A stretch of DNA of 64,000 nt from Bacteroidales bacterium (lineage in GTDB: Bacteria > Bacteroidota > Bacteroidia > Bacteroidales > GCA-2748055). Below the pieces are notes generated by a model, which was not told the origin of the DNA, did no database searches, and saw only the letters and a program-made list of their open reading frames with translations. The position numbers were made by a program, and so were the translations under genes. Shown here piece by piece: positions 47,643 through 56,309 of this stretch (position 1 is its first letter; each line of letters opens with the position of its first letter). The stretch lies in the NCBI GenBank assembly GCA_016936975.1, contig JAFGWU010000082.1, positions 62,001 to 126,000 of the forward strand. Direction: 5' to 3'.

Positions 47643-48294
47643 TGTTTCTGGAGTCCCCCCGGTCGCCCTCAGAATATATGATCACATTATCCGATTCATA
47701 GTAGTAAATATATATCCTGGCTGTATCCCTCATAAAATCAATCCTGTCCACCTCAACACGGTTGATCTTCAGCCCGGTCCGTTCCTCCAGGTCCGCAATC
47801 AACTCTGCCCTTCTTTCAGGAACGATCAGGTCGATCTTTTCAAAATTGATCATCTTCCGCGACTCATGCTGGAGCAGGAAAACCCGTTCGAGAAGGTAGG
47901 TCATCACAAGCAGCGCCAGGTTTGTAAAAACCAGCTCAGCGTAACTGACCTTTCTGTTTGACAGGGCATTGATAACCGAGATCCCGATTATTAGAAAGAG
48001 ATAGGTCATCTCCCTGATGGGTATCTGCTGGGTTCGGTAACGGATGATTCCGAATATGGCAAACAGTCCGAGGGCAAAACCAAGCTCCAGCTTGATATTC
48101 TCCAGCAGGAAACACATGAAGAAAACCACGAGGGAGATGAGGATATAGGTAAAGAGGTAATCCTTGCGCCTAGTGGTCCGGTAATACAGGTAACGGACCA
48201 TGAATAGCACTACTACCAGGTTAAATGCAAATCGCACCAGGAGATCAGCAAAGTCTTCCCAGTACATCAGTTCAATATTCAGAAATTCCTTCAT
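47623..48294 (-). CDS. DUF4956-family membrane protein
   Basis: Multi-TM N-terminus; ALGLFAIFGIIRYRTQQIPIREMTYLFLIIGISVINAL is typical of this family. Confidence 0.88.
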   Translation of the reverse strand: MKEFLNIELMYWEDFADLLVRFAFNLVVVLFMVRYLYYRTTRRKDYLFTYILISLVVFFMCFLLENIKLELGFALGLFAIFGIIRYRTQQIPIREMTYLFLIIGISVINALSNRKVSYAELVFTNLALLVMTYLLERVFLLQHESRKMINFEKIDLIVPERRAELIADLEERTGLKINRVEVDRIDFMRDTARIYIYYYESDNVIIYSEGDRGDSRNNDDDDD

Positions 48295-48301
48295 CGCAAT
48301 A

Positions 48302-49093
48302 TTATGTTTGTACCGTTTCGTAATCGAGATTTATTTTCTTTATTTTCAATATTTTCGCTTTGAACCTGTTTTGGGGTATGTCGGGATTCAGCATGGCAAT
48401 TCCGATGCAATACTTGCTGAAGCGCATCGGGTATATCCCATTTTGCCGCAGGACCGTATTGAATTCCGAGGCACTTAAATTACCTTCCCTTTTCAGCTCG
48501 GCAATGGACAATCCCGGCAGATCAATAATCTGTTTGCGATCGGGGGACATAAAACAGAGATTGTAGTCAATCGTGATGCGCTCCTTCTGGTTCTTTTCCA
48601 CAAGCGTAATCCGGTTGAAGGTATTCTCCAGGACGGGAACGATTTCATGGTGTTGATAGGGCGTTGCCGAGGCTAGGAACTCCTCCTCCTTGCTCAGAAT
48701 AATTCCTTTATTCCCGTTCGACCGTATCCTCTTTTTTACGGTAATTCCCTTGTTATTCTTTTCCTTAACTTCCAGGAAAACCGTATCGGATACCTCATAG
48801 GTCCGGAACCGTATCTTCTGGCGAAATGATAAACCCCGGTGGTGCATGTGATACATTTCCATGTCGCGGGTATCGTAATAAAGGGTATTGTATGGATGCG
48901 ACCTCAGGTGTTCGATCTCCAGGATATAATAGTGATCCGTCAATCGCGCCAGAATTTCGGGAATCCTGGTGACGGGATACACATATTTTGAATCCCTTCT
49001 TCTCATCAGGCTCGCCTTTTCGATGGACTCGAGGTCGATGCTTTTGAAATGCGGAAGTTGTTCGTATATGTTAATCTCGGTATTCGTATTCAT
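48302..49093 (-). CDS. VTC-domain (polyphosphate polymerase-like) triphosphate-tunnel protein
   Basis: RRRDSKYVYPV, YYDTRDMEMYHMHHRGLSFRQKIRFRTYE, FLEVKEKNNKGITVKKRI, ITIDYNLCF, LSIAELKREG, RFSKYCIGIAML; start trimmed to MNTNTEIN. Confidence 0.88.
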   Translation of the reverse strand: MNTNTEINIYEQLPHFKSIDLESIEKASLMRRRDSKYVYPVTRIPEILARLTDHYYILEIEHLRSHPYNTLYYDTRDMEMYHMHHRGLSFRQKIRFRTYEVSDTVFLEVKEKNNKGITVKKRIRSNGNKGIILSKEEEFLASATPYQHHEIVPVLENTFNRITLVEKNQKERITIDYNLCFMSPDRKQIIDLPGLSIAELKREGNLSASEFNTVLRQNGIYPMRFSKYCIGIAMLNPDIPQNRFKAKILKIKKINLDYETVQT

Positions 49094-49493
49094 AAACTTT
49101 GCGTTTATATAACCTTCCGCGGTCATCGTAAAATCTCCTTTCCACCCTCAGTCCATCCTTATAAACGGTTTCTTCACGTTTATCGACTTTACCCTTGTTG
49201 TTGAGAAATTGCTGTTCAATGATATTCCCGTCCTCATCGTATTTATATTTCTCCCATAATTGAACGACCCCGTTCCGGTCGTATTCAATGATTTCTGTTA
49301 TTTCACCCTCTTCATTATAGACCTCTTTCTTTTCTACAACGGGATCCGGGATCCCTTCCTCAACAAAATATTCCAGAACCGTCTGGGATCTGATGTTTCG
49401 TTCCCGGATATCTTTTGTGCTCTGTCCTTTTAGGGTCGGAACAACCAGCAGAAGGATCAAAAAAAGCAGTGCGGTTATTTTTATTGTCTTCAT
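49071..49493 (-). CDS. Hypothetical secreted YD/MORN-like repeat protein
   Basis: Signal peptide; repeats EYDRNGVVQLWEKYKYDEDGNIIEQQFLNNKGKV...YDDRGRLYKRKVYEYEY. Confidence 0.65.
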   Translation of the reverse strand: MKTIKITALLFLILLLVVPTLKGQSTKDIRERNIRSQTVLEYFVEEGIPDPVVEKKEVYNEEGEITEIIEYDRNGVVQLWEKYKYDEDGNIIEQQFLNNKGKVDKREETVYKDGLRVERRFYDDRGRLYKRKVYEYEYRD

Positions 49494-49504
49494 AAACAGG
49501 CTTC

Positions 49505-50275
49505 TTAATGCTTATAAATCATGATCTCCCCCAGGTCAATAACCTGTTCCGGTTCGGTAATGGTCACATTCCGTTCGATGGTCACCATCTGGGTTGCCCC
49601 CGTGACATCCTCGGAGTAAAGGAATATTTTGTAATCCCCCGGAATAAGGTGGTTGAATTCAAAGGTACCGTCGTACTGTGTCCGTATCCTTTCATCATAA
49701 AAGGAATGGCTGCCATAGGTCAGGTACACTTCCTGCTCCTGGGCCAGGGAGATATCCTTTATGACCAGGTTGGGCCATTCCGATTCGTTGGTATAATTGG
49801 TAAGCTTGACCCGTCCGCGTATGGAGGCATCGCCGTCATCCCACTTCAGGGTCACGAACTGAACCAGGGTCCCCATGTCCCTGACCTCCCCGCTTTTCAG
49901 TTCCAGCCCGACAGATTGCGTCACCTCCTCATCAAGAAGGGTGGTGGAATCTTCTGTTTCCCAGTAGATCGTGTAGGTTCCCGGGTTCAGGTAATCGAAG
50001 GAGAACCTGCCGGTATTGCTTGCAAATACCCTGTCGCCGAGGACCTCTTCATCCCCGTAAACAATAAACACCTCTTCGTCGACGGCAGGTGTTTCCTTTA
50101 TCAGAAGGGAGTAATCATCATTATAAAAGTGCCGCATCAGGGTTCCGGTTATTTTACCCGTTCCGCCTGTCCCGGCCGATTCTTCACAGGAGACAGTGGC
50201 CAGGGAAAGGGTCGCCAATAGTATCAGGTTCATTACCGGAGACCCATTTAGTCTTATTATTTTTCGTTTTTTCAT
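49505..50275 (-). CDS. Lipoprotein with two carboxypeptidase-regulatory-like (Ig-like) domains
   Basis: Lipobox ATVSCEE; two parallel modules GRFSFDYLNPGTYTIYWETED and GTFEFNHLIPGDYKIFLYSED. Confidence 0.75.
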   Translation of the reverse strand: MKKRKIIRLNGSPVMNLILLATLSLATVSCEESAGTGGTGKITGTLMRHFYNDDYSLLIKETPAVDEEVFIVYGDEEVLGDRVFASNTGRFSFDYLNPGTYTIYWETEDSTTLLDEEVTQSVGLELKSGEVRDMGTLVQFVTLKWDDGDASIRGRVKLTNYTNESEWPNLVIKDISLAQEQEVYLTYGSHSFYDERIRTQYDGTFEFNHLIPGDYKIFLYSEDVTGATQMVTIERNVTITEPEQVIDLGEIMIYKH

Positions 50276-50484
50276 GGAAGATTTCTTAATTGTCGCCAAA
50301 TTTAACATTTATTTAATTCTATTTTAACAATGAACCCTTTAAATCAGGGAGATTTATGAACCATTGTCAGAAAACTCAAAAACCGGGCCATTTCGCTATC
50401 TTTCCGGGCAGTAAAATTTCAGGAGGTGATTGGATTATTTACATAATTTAATATATTAGTGGCAGACAATACGGTCCCGCTTTT

Positions 50485-51066
50485 ATGAAGACATTCCTTT
50501 CGAAACTGACCCCGCCCTCCAGCTGGATGTTCGCTGTTCTGATTATCGGCGGGATCCTCACAGGGGTCGGAATTTTTCTTCTGTTCATATCGAAAGCGCC
50601 CTCCTACCTCTCCGATAAACCGGAGACCTGCATGAACTGTCACATCATGGCCCCCCAGTATGCGACCTGGAACCACAGTTCGCACCGTGAAGTCGCCCAC
50701 TGCAACGATTGTCATGTCCCCCATAACAATTTCCTGAATAAATACTACTTCAAAGCCAAGGACGGCTTGCGGCATGCCACGATATTCACCCTGCGAAATG
50801 AGCCCCAGGTCATATTCATCAGGGACGATGGACAGCGGGTGGTACAGGAAAACTGCATCCGCTGTCATACCGACCTGATATCAGACGAGAAGGTACAGCA
50901 GTACACCGGGGTGTTCCATCACTTCAGGATGGACCGGCAGTGCTGGGAGTGTCACAGGGAAACCCCGCACGGGCAGGTGAACAGCCTCTCGAGTGTCCCG
51001 TATGCCAGGGTTCCGGTCCCGGCAAGCCCGGTGCCGAAGTGGCTGAGAAGAAGTGATAAGAAGTAA
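50485..51066 (+). CDS. nrfH: Cytochrome c nitrite reductase small subunit, tetraheme quinol dehydrogenase
   Basis: N-terminal TM; four CxxCH motifs (CMNCH, CNDCH, CIRCH, CWECH). Confidence 0.95.
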   Translation: MKTFLSKLTPPSSWMFAVLIIGGILTGVGIFLLFISKAPSYLSDKPETCMNCHIMAPQYATWNHSSHREVAHCNDCHVPHNNFLNKYYFKAKDGLRHATIFTLRNEPQVIFIRDDGQRVVQENCIRCHTDLISDEKVQQYTGVFHHFRMDRQCWECHRETPHGQVNSLSSVPYARVPVPASPVPKWLRRSDKK

Positions 51067-51085
51067 ATTCAACACATAATAAACA

Positions 51086-52606
51086 ATGAAACCAATCAGT
51101 GAACAAATCAGGCAGAAACCCTGGCTCGGGTGGCTCCTCTTCTTTTTAACTGCAGGAGTGGTCTTTCTCCTTGGACTGTTAGCCTCCTCCATCATGGAGA
51201 GGCGTTCGGAGGCAGTCTTTGCGTTCACTCCCCAGGTTGAATACGGACAGTTTGAACCGCGCAATGCCATATGGGGTGAAAATTTTCCCCGTGAGTACCA
51301 GTCCTACAAACAAACTTCCAGAACGGACTTCCAGAGCAAATATAACGGTTCGGTCATGATTGACATGTTGGAGGTGGATCCCCGGATGGTCGTCCTGTGG
51401 GCCGGTTACAGCTTCTCGAAAGGTTATAATCAGGCGCGCGGACACTATTATGCCGTAGAGGATATCCGAAACATTCTAAGGACCGGTGCCCCGGTTGACG
51501 GAAAACCCAGCCCGATGCCGAACACTTGCTGGACCTGCAAGGGTCCGGATGTACCCCGGGTGATGAATGAAATCGGACCGGCCGAATTTTACAGGGGGAC
51601 CTGGGAATCCAAAGGTCCGGAGATCGTTAATGCGATCGGTTGTGCAGATTGTCATGATGCCCGGACCATGAACCTGAGAATTTCCAGACCTGCACTGATT
51701 GAAGCCTATGAAAGACTGGGAAAGGATATTTCAACTGCTTCTCACCAGGAGATGCGATCGCTGGTTTGCGCCCAGTGTCACGTGGAGTATTATTTCAATC
51801 TTGAAAAATTCGAGGGGATTGAGTATCTCATGCACCCATGGGATAACGGTTTCTCGGCGGAAGCCATGGAAACCTATTATGATAATATGGAATTCTCCGA
51901 CTGGACCCATGCCCTCAGCAGGGCCCCCATGCTGAAGGCACAGCATCCGGGCTATGAAATCTATAAGACCGGCGTGCATGCGGCACGGGGTGTTTCCTGT
52001 GCCGACTGCCACATGCCTTATATCAGCGAGGGGGGCCAGAAATTTACAGACCACCACGTGCAGAGCCCATTGAACAACGTCTCTGCATCCTGCCAGGTCT
52101 GTCACAGGGAGGAGACCGATCAACTGGTGAAGGATGTGTATGAGCGGCAGGACCGGATCATTCAGAACAGGGATAAACTGGAGGAGCTCCTTGTAAGAGC
52201 CCATGTTGAGGCAAAAAAGGCCTGGGAACTCGGAGCATCCGAACAGCAGATGAAAGATATCCTGCAGGATATCAGGCACGCCCAATGGCGGTGGGACTAT
52301 GCCGCTGCAGGTCACGGCAATTCCTTCCATTCGCCCGTTGAAACCGGAAGGGTCATCACAACCGGAATCACCATTGCCCAGGAGTCGAGGATCAAGCTGG
52401 CCCGCCTTCTTTCGGAACTTGGCCATAACCGTGAGATCCCCTACCCGGATATTTCCACGAAGGCCAAAGCCCAGGCATTCATCGGTCTGGACATGAAAAC
52501 CCTCAACGCTGAGAAACAGAGGTTCCTCGACGAGGTCGTCCCCATCTGGGAAAAAGAGGCCGAAAAGAGGGAAGCCACCTACAAGGTACACACCCTGTTT
52601 GACTGA
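51086..52606 (+). CDS. nrfA: Ammonia-forming cytochrome c nitrite reductase, pentaheme catalytic subunit
   Basis: Catalytic CWTCK plus four CxxCH (CADCH, CAQCH, CADCH, CQVCH). Confidence 0.97.
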   Translation: MKPISEQIRQKPWLGWLLFFLTAGVVFLLGLLASSIMERRSEAVFAFTPQVEYGQFEPRNAIWGENFPREYQSYKQTSRTDFQSKYNGSVMIDMLEVDPRMVVLWAGYSFSKGYNQARGHYYAVEDIRNILRTGAPVDGKPSPMPNTCWTCKGPDVPRVMNEIGPAEFYRGTWESKGPEIVNAIGCADCHDARTMNLRISRPALIEAYERLGKDISTASHQEMRSLVCAQCHVEYYFNLEKFEGIEYLMHPWDNGFSAEAMETYYDNMEFSDWTHALSRAPMLKAQHPGYEIYKTGVHAARGVSCADCHMPYISEGGQKFTDHHVQSPLNNVSASCQVCHREETDQLVKDVYERQDRIIQNRDKLEELLVRAHVEAKKAWELGASEQQMKDILQDIRHAQWRWDYAAAGHGNSFHSPVETGRVITTGITIAQESRIKLARLLSELGHNREIPYPDISTKAKAQAFIGLDMKTLNAEKQRFLDEVVPIWEKEAEKREATYKVHTLFD

Positions 52607-52620
52607 GACTGTATAACCGG

Positions 52621-53601
52621 ATGAATCTCTGGAACCAATTCAGATTACCCTTTCTGGTTTTTCTTTTCAGTGCTTCTATACTGACGATGGTGCAACTGAT
52701 GGTCGACCCACCCATGTTGCTCCTGGAAAGGTTTCTTCCGGGAAGTGGATGGATCGAGATTCTGCTCGTAACATCCTACGGAGCCCTCGTAGCCTATCAT
52801 ATGAAAGATCCGCTTAAGGTACAGGCATGGAGACGATACACCTGGTTCACCTTCTCGGTTGTTTTTTTCACCCAACTGACCATCGGACTGGCCGGGCATG
52901 ATAAATTCCTGATGAGCGGTGAATTACACCTGCCTGTCCCGATGATGATCCTCGCCGGACCGATATACCGGGGACAGATTTCGGTTATGACCATCCTGTT
53001 TATCAGTACGGTCATTCTCTCCGGTCCCGCATGGTGCAGTCACCTCTGCTATTTTGGAGCACTGGATAGCATGGCATCAAAGGGAAAGACAGAGAAAGGA
53101 CCTTTGCACAAAAAAATGCCGTTGAAAGCCACGATGATGCTCCTTGTGATTGGGGCAACCCTGACACTCAGGTTAACCGGCGTCCCTCCGTTCACAGCCA
53201 CATTACTGGCTTTGGGTTTCGGAATCACCGGGATCGGGATCATCCTGATCCTGTCGCGGAAGCAGGGGCGCATGGTTCACTGTACTGCATACTGTCCAAT
53301 CGGGACCATCGTAAACTATGCACGGTTCATCAATCCCTTCCGGATGGTCATCGACAACGACCTCTGTACCAACTGCATGATATGCACCCGCACCTGTAAA
53401 TACGATGCCCTGAACAAACAGGATATCCTCAACAGAAAACCGGGAATCACCTGCACGCTCTGCGGTGATTGCATTGCAGATTGTCATGCAGGAGCCATTA
53501 AATACAAATTTCCCGGATTATCATCTGCCTCCGCAAAAAATCTCTGGCTGTTCATCACTATTTCCCTTCACGCCGCCACCCTGGCCCTCGCCAGGATTTA
53601 A
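52621..53601 (+). CDS. NapH/NosR-like membrane polyferredoxin (4Fe-4S)
   Basis: Multi-TM; CTNCMICTRTCKYD, CTLCGDCIADCHAG, AWCSHLCYFGALD and CTAYCPIG. Confidence 0.88.
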   Translation: MNLWNQFRLPFLVFLFSASILTMVQLMVDPPMLLLERFLPGSGWIEILLVTSYGALVAYHMKDPLKVQAWRRYTWFTFSVVFFTQLTIGLAGHDKFLMSGELHLPVPMMILAGPIYRGQISVMTILFISTVILSGPAWCSHLCYFGALDSMASKGKTEKGPLHKKMPLKATMMLLVIGATLTLRLTGVPPFTATLLALGFGITGIGIILILSRKQGRMVHCTAYCPIGTIVNYARFINPFRMVIDNDLCTNCMICTRTCKYDALNKQDILNRKPGITCTLCGDCIADCHAGAIKYKFPGLSSASAKNLWLFITISLHAATLALARI

Positions 53602-53610
53602 TTACCCCGA

Positions 53611-55203
53611 CTATTCAACGGTTCCCTTCAGCATGGTGAAGGAGTGGGCCGGAAAGGTATAGGTTATTATCGAACCTTTTGACTTCACAGGATCTTTCTG
53701 AACGGTTTTTACATCCTCACGGTCAAAATCGTTGGTTGCTTTAATATCCGGACCATTCACCTCGAATACTTCAAAACTTCCGGTGAATTTCCCGGTCTGA
53801 CAAATAATATCGGCTTTGATCGCCTTATCCCGGTGCCGGTTCACCACATTGACAACCAACTCCCCGTTGTTGTAAACCGCCGATACATCGAGGTACGGCA
53901 CCTCCTGCTGCCGGGTGGTCTGTTCCCCCAGTCCGATAAAAAATTCATCCGTATCGTAGGTTTCGCAATCCACGAATATATCAAGGGAGGTCCCGTATGC
54001 ATTCCCGGAGAAAAGCTGAAGCGGATAGTAAATGGTCTGTTTGAACATCCCCTTCTCATTAGTGAAGATGGGCGCAATCACATTAACGAGCTGGGCCATG
54101 TTCGCCATTTTGACAATATCCGCATTCCGGATGAATACATTCAGAAAGCCTGCGATCACCAGGGCATCCTCCAGGTTATAATGCTCTTCAAGAGCACGGG
54201 TTCCCGACATTAATTCATCAGTGCGTGCACGGTACCAGACATTGTATTCATCCCATGCAATATAGATTGGATCCCTGCCCGGACGATGGGCATTCTGCAT
54301 CACCTCACCGATCATCCCCTTCACGATTTTTGTACGCTCCTCACAGACCAGGGGAGTGGACAGGAAGTTGTAATAATTATTGTCGGGATTGCCCACATAA
54401 ATGTGAAGGGCGATATAATCCACCACATCTCTCAGCTCAGTCAGAATGGTCCTGTTCCATGCATCCGGATTGGCATCCGGACGGTAATTGGATGAACCGG
54501 CCGCAATCAGTTTGATCTCCGGTGAGGTCAGCCGCATCAGCTTCGCTGCTTCCCTTGCTTTCTTAACATAATCTTCTGCATTCAGATGTCCCATCTGCCA
54601 GAATCCGTCCATCTCATTTCCCAGGCTCCAGTACTTTATCTGGTGCGGTTCGGGGAAGCCGTGCTTCTTTCTTAATTCAGCAAAGTAGGGACCCTCTTTG
54701 ACATTGCAATATTCAACCCAGCGCTGGGCCTCCTCGATCGTTCCCGTTCCCATGTTGACGGCAAAGTAGGGCTCCGTATTCATCTTCCGGGCATATTTCA
54801 TGAACTCATTGGTCCCGAACTCATTCGTTTCAAGCCGGGCCCAGGCAAGCTCCATCCGCGGGATCCGCTCATCGACCGGACCGACCCCGTCGAGCCAGTG
54901 GTAATTCGACACAAAATTTCCTCCCGGATACCGCGTGATGGTCACATTCATGTCCTTTGCCGCCTGAAGGACATCCTTCCTGAATCCGTCTTCATCGGAG
55001 AGCGGCGATCCCGGCTCATAGACGCCCCCGTAAACACATCGTCCGAGGTGCTCCACAAAATTGCCGTAGATCAGTTTGTCTACCTCTCCTATAACCCGGT
55101 CGGTATCGATCTTTATCCGTGCGTTCTGGGCCGTTACCAGGGCTGAACCAGCTACTGCCACCATGAGAACCATTAATTGTATTCTCTTTTTCAAATTTTT
55201 CAT
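53611..55203 (-). CDS. GH51-family alpha-L-arabinofuranosidase (secreted)
   Basis: IYGNFVEHLGRCVYGGVYEPGSPLSDEDGFRKDVLQAAKDMNVTITRYPGGNFVSNYHWLDGVGP; YWSLGNEMDG; signal peptide. Confidence 0.95.
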   Translation of the reverse strand: MKNLKKRIQLMVLMVAVAGSALVTAQNARIKIDTDRVIGEVDKLIYGNFVEHLGRCVYGGVYEPGSPLSDEDGFRKDVLQAAKDMNVTITRYPGGNFVSNYHWLDGVGPVDERIPRMELAWARLETNEFGTNEFMKYARKMNTEPYFAVNMGTGTIEEAQRWVEYCNVKEGPYFAELRKKHGFPEPHQIKYWSLGNEMDGFWQMGHLNAEDYVKKAREAAKLMRLTSPEIKLIAAGSSNYRPDANPDAWNRTILTELRDVVDYIALHIYVGNPDNNYYNFLSTPLVCEERTKIVKGMIGEVMQNAHRPGRDPIYIAWDEYNVWYRARTDELMSGTRALEEHYNLEDALVIAGFLNVFIRNADIVKMANMAQLVNVIAPIFTNEKGMFKQTIYYPLQLFSGNAYGTSLDIFVDCETYDTDEFFIGLGEQTTRQQEVPYLDVSAVYNNGELVVNVVNRHRDKAIKADIICQTGKFTGSFEVFEVNGPDIKATNDFDREDVKTVQKDPVKSKGSIITYTFPAHSFTMLKGTVE

Positions 55204-55222
55204 TGCCCTTCTTTTTAACTGA

Positions 55223-56269
55223 TTATTCATTTATCTGTATCACCGGCCAGCCATCCTCGTCCCATTCCACCAGATCAATCCTCAATTTAGACCTCCCGTG
55301 ATCCTTGGCATCATAGGCATGGTAAACCAGGTAATCGGTGCCGTCGAAGGTATAAATCGCATTATGTCCCACACCCGGCCAGCGTTCATTGCCTTCCAGA
55401 ACCAGCGTGCCGCCCCCGAAAACCATATCCCGTTCATGCCTGTCAAGATATGGTCCCGTAATCTTCTCAGACCTCCCAACCATAATCTTATAATTGCTCT
55501 CAATCCCCCTGCAGCAGAAGTCAAAGGAGACGAAAAGGTAGTAATATCCATTTTTACGAAACAGGAAGGGAGCCTCAATGGCCCCTTCCCCTGGCTTCTC
55601 TTCTTCAGTGTAATAATCCCGCGGACGTGCCGCAACGGTATGCCACTCTTCCGGCTCCACTGGTGCGGAAAGCGAATCATTGAGCCTGAAAAGCTTCATT
55701 CCCTTCCAGAAGGATCCGAACACCAGCCACGGCACACCCTCCTCATCAATGATCAGACTCGGATCGATGGCATTCCAGAGGTCCCGCCCCGGGACCGACC
55801 TGACCACCATACCCATATCCTTCCATTCGTAGGCTGGATCATCGGGGTCGAGGGTTGTATTGACTGCCAGTCCGATGCAGGACCGGTTGCTGGCAAAAGT
55901 GGAAACGGAATAATACAGATAGTATTTACCGTCCAGGAAGGAGATATCCGGGGCCCAGATGTGCCCCCTGAATCCGGGCACCACCTTCAGTGCCCATATC
56001 GGGGGCGACTCGAAGATCCTTGGCAGCCGTTTCCAGTTTTTCATATCCGTGGAGGAGAAGGCAGAAATGCCAAAACCCGTACAGTAGAGGTAATAGGTGT
56101 CGCCCTGCCGGATCATGACCGGATCATGAACCTGTATATCTGAAGACTGTCCCGTTAGTCCGCTATAACTTATAAGCAACAAAATAAAGAAGGCCATTAC
56201 CCTGAAGGTATGGAACCTGAATAGGTTGACGGTCATTTTGGTCGAATTCTCCGATAAGGTCATAACCAT
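55223..56269 (-). CDS. GH43-family arabinanase/arabinosidase (secreted)
   Basis: VHDPVMIRQGDTYYLYCTG; HIWAPDISFLDGKYYLYYSVS; NAIDPSLIIDEEGVPWLVFGSFW; EAPFLFRKNGYYYLFVS. Confidence 0.93.
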   Translation of the reverse strand: MVMTLSENSTKMTVNLFRFHTFRVMAFFILLLISYSGLTGQSSDIQVHDPVMIRQGDTYYLYCTGFGISAFSSTDMKNWKRLPRIFESPPIWALKVVPGFRGHIWAPDISFLDGKYYLYYSVSTFASNRSCIGLAVNTTLDPDDPAYEWKDMGMVVRSVPGRDLWNAIDPSLIIDEEGVPWLVFGSFWKGMKLFRLNDSLSAPVEPEEWHTVAARPRDYYTEEEKPGEGAIEAPFLFRKNGYYYLFVSFDFCCRGIESNYKIMVGRSEKITGPYLDRHERDMVFGGGTLVLEGNERWPGVGHNAIYTFDGTDYLVYHAYDAKDHGRSKLRIDLVEWDEDGWPVIQINE

Positions 56270-56309
56270 GATTTTGTATCCTGTTTTAATTATTAATACC
56301 TCATCCGAT

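Noticed and set aside
55298-56143. 281-aa plus-strand ORF antisense to GH43
   Set aside because: Shadow ORF without signal, motifs or plausible start context.
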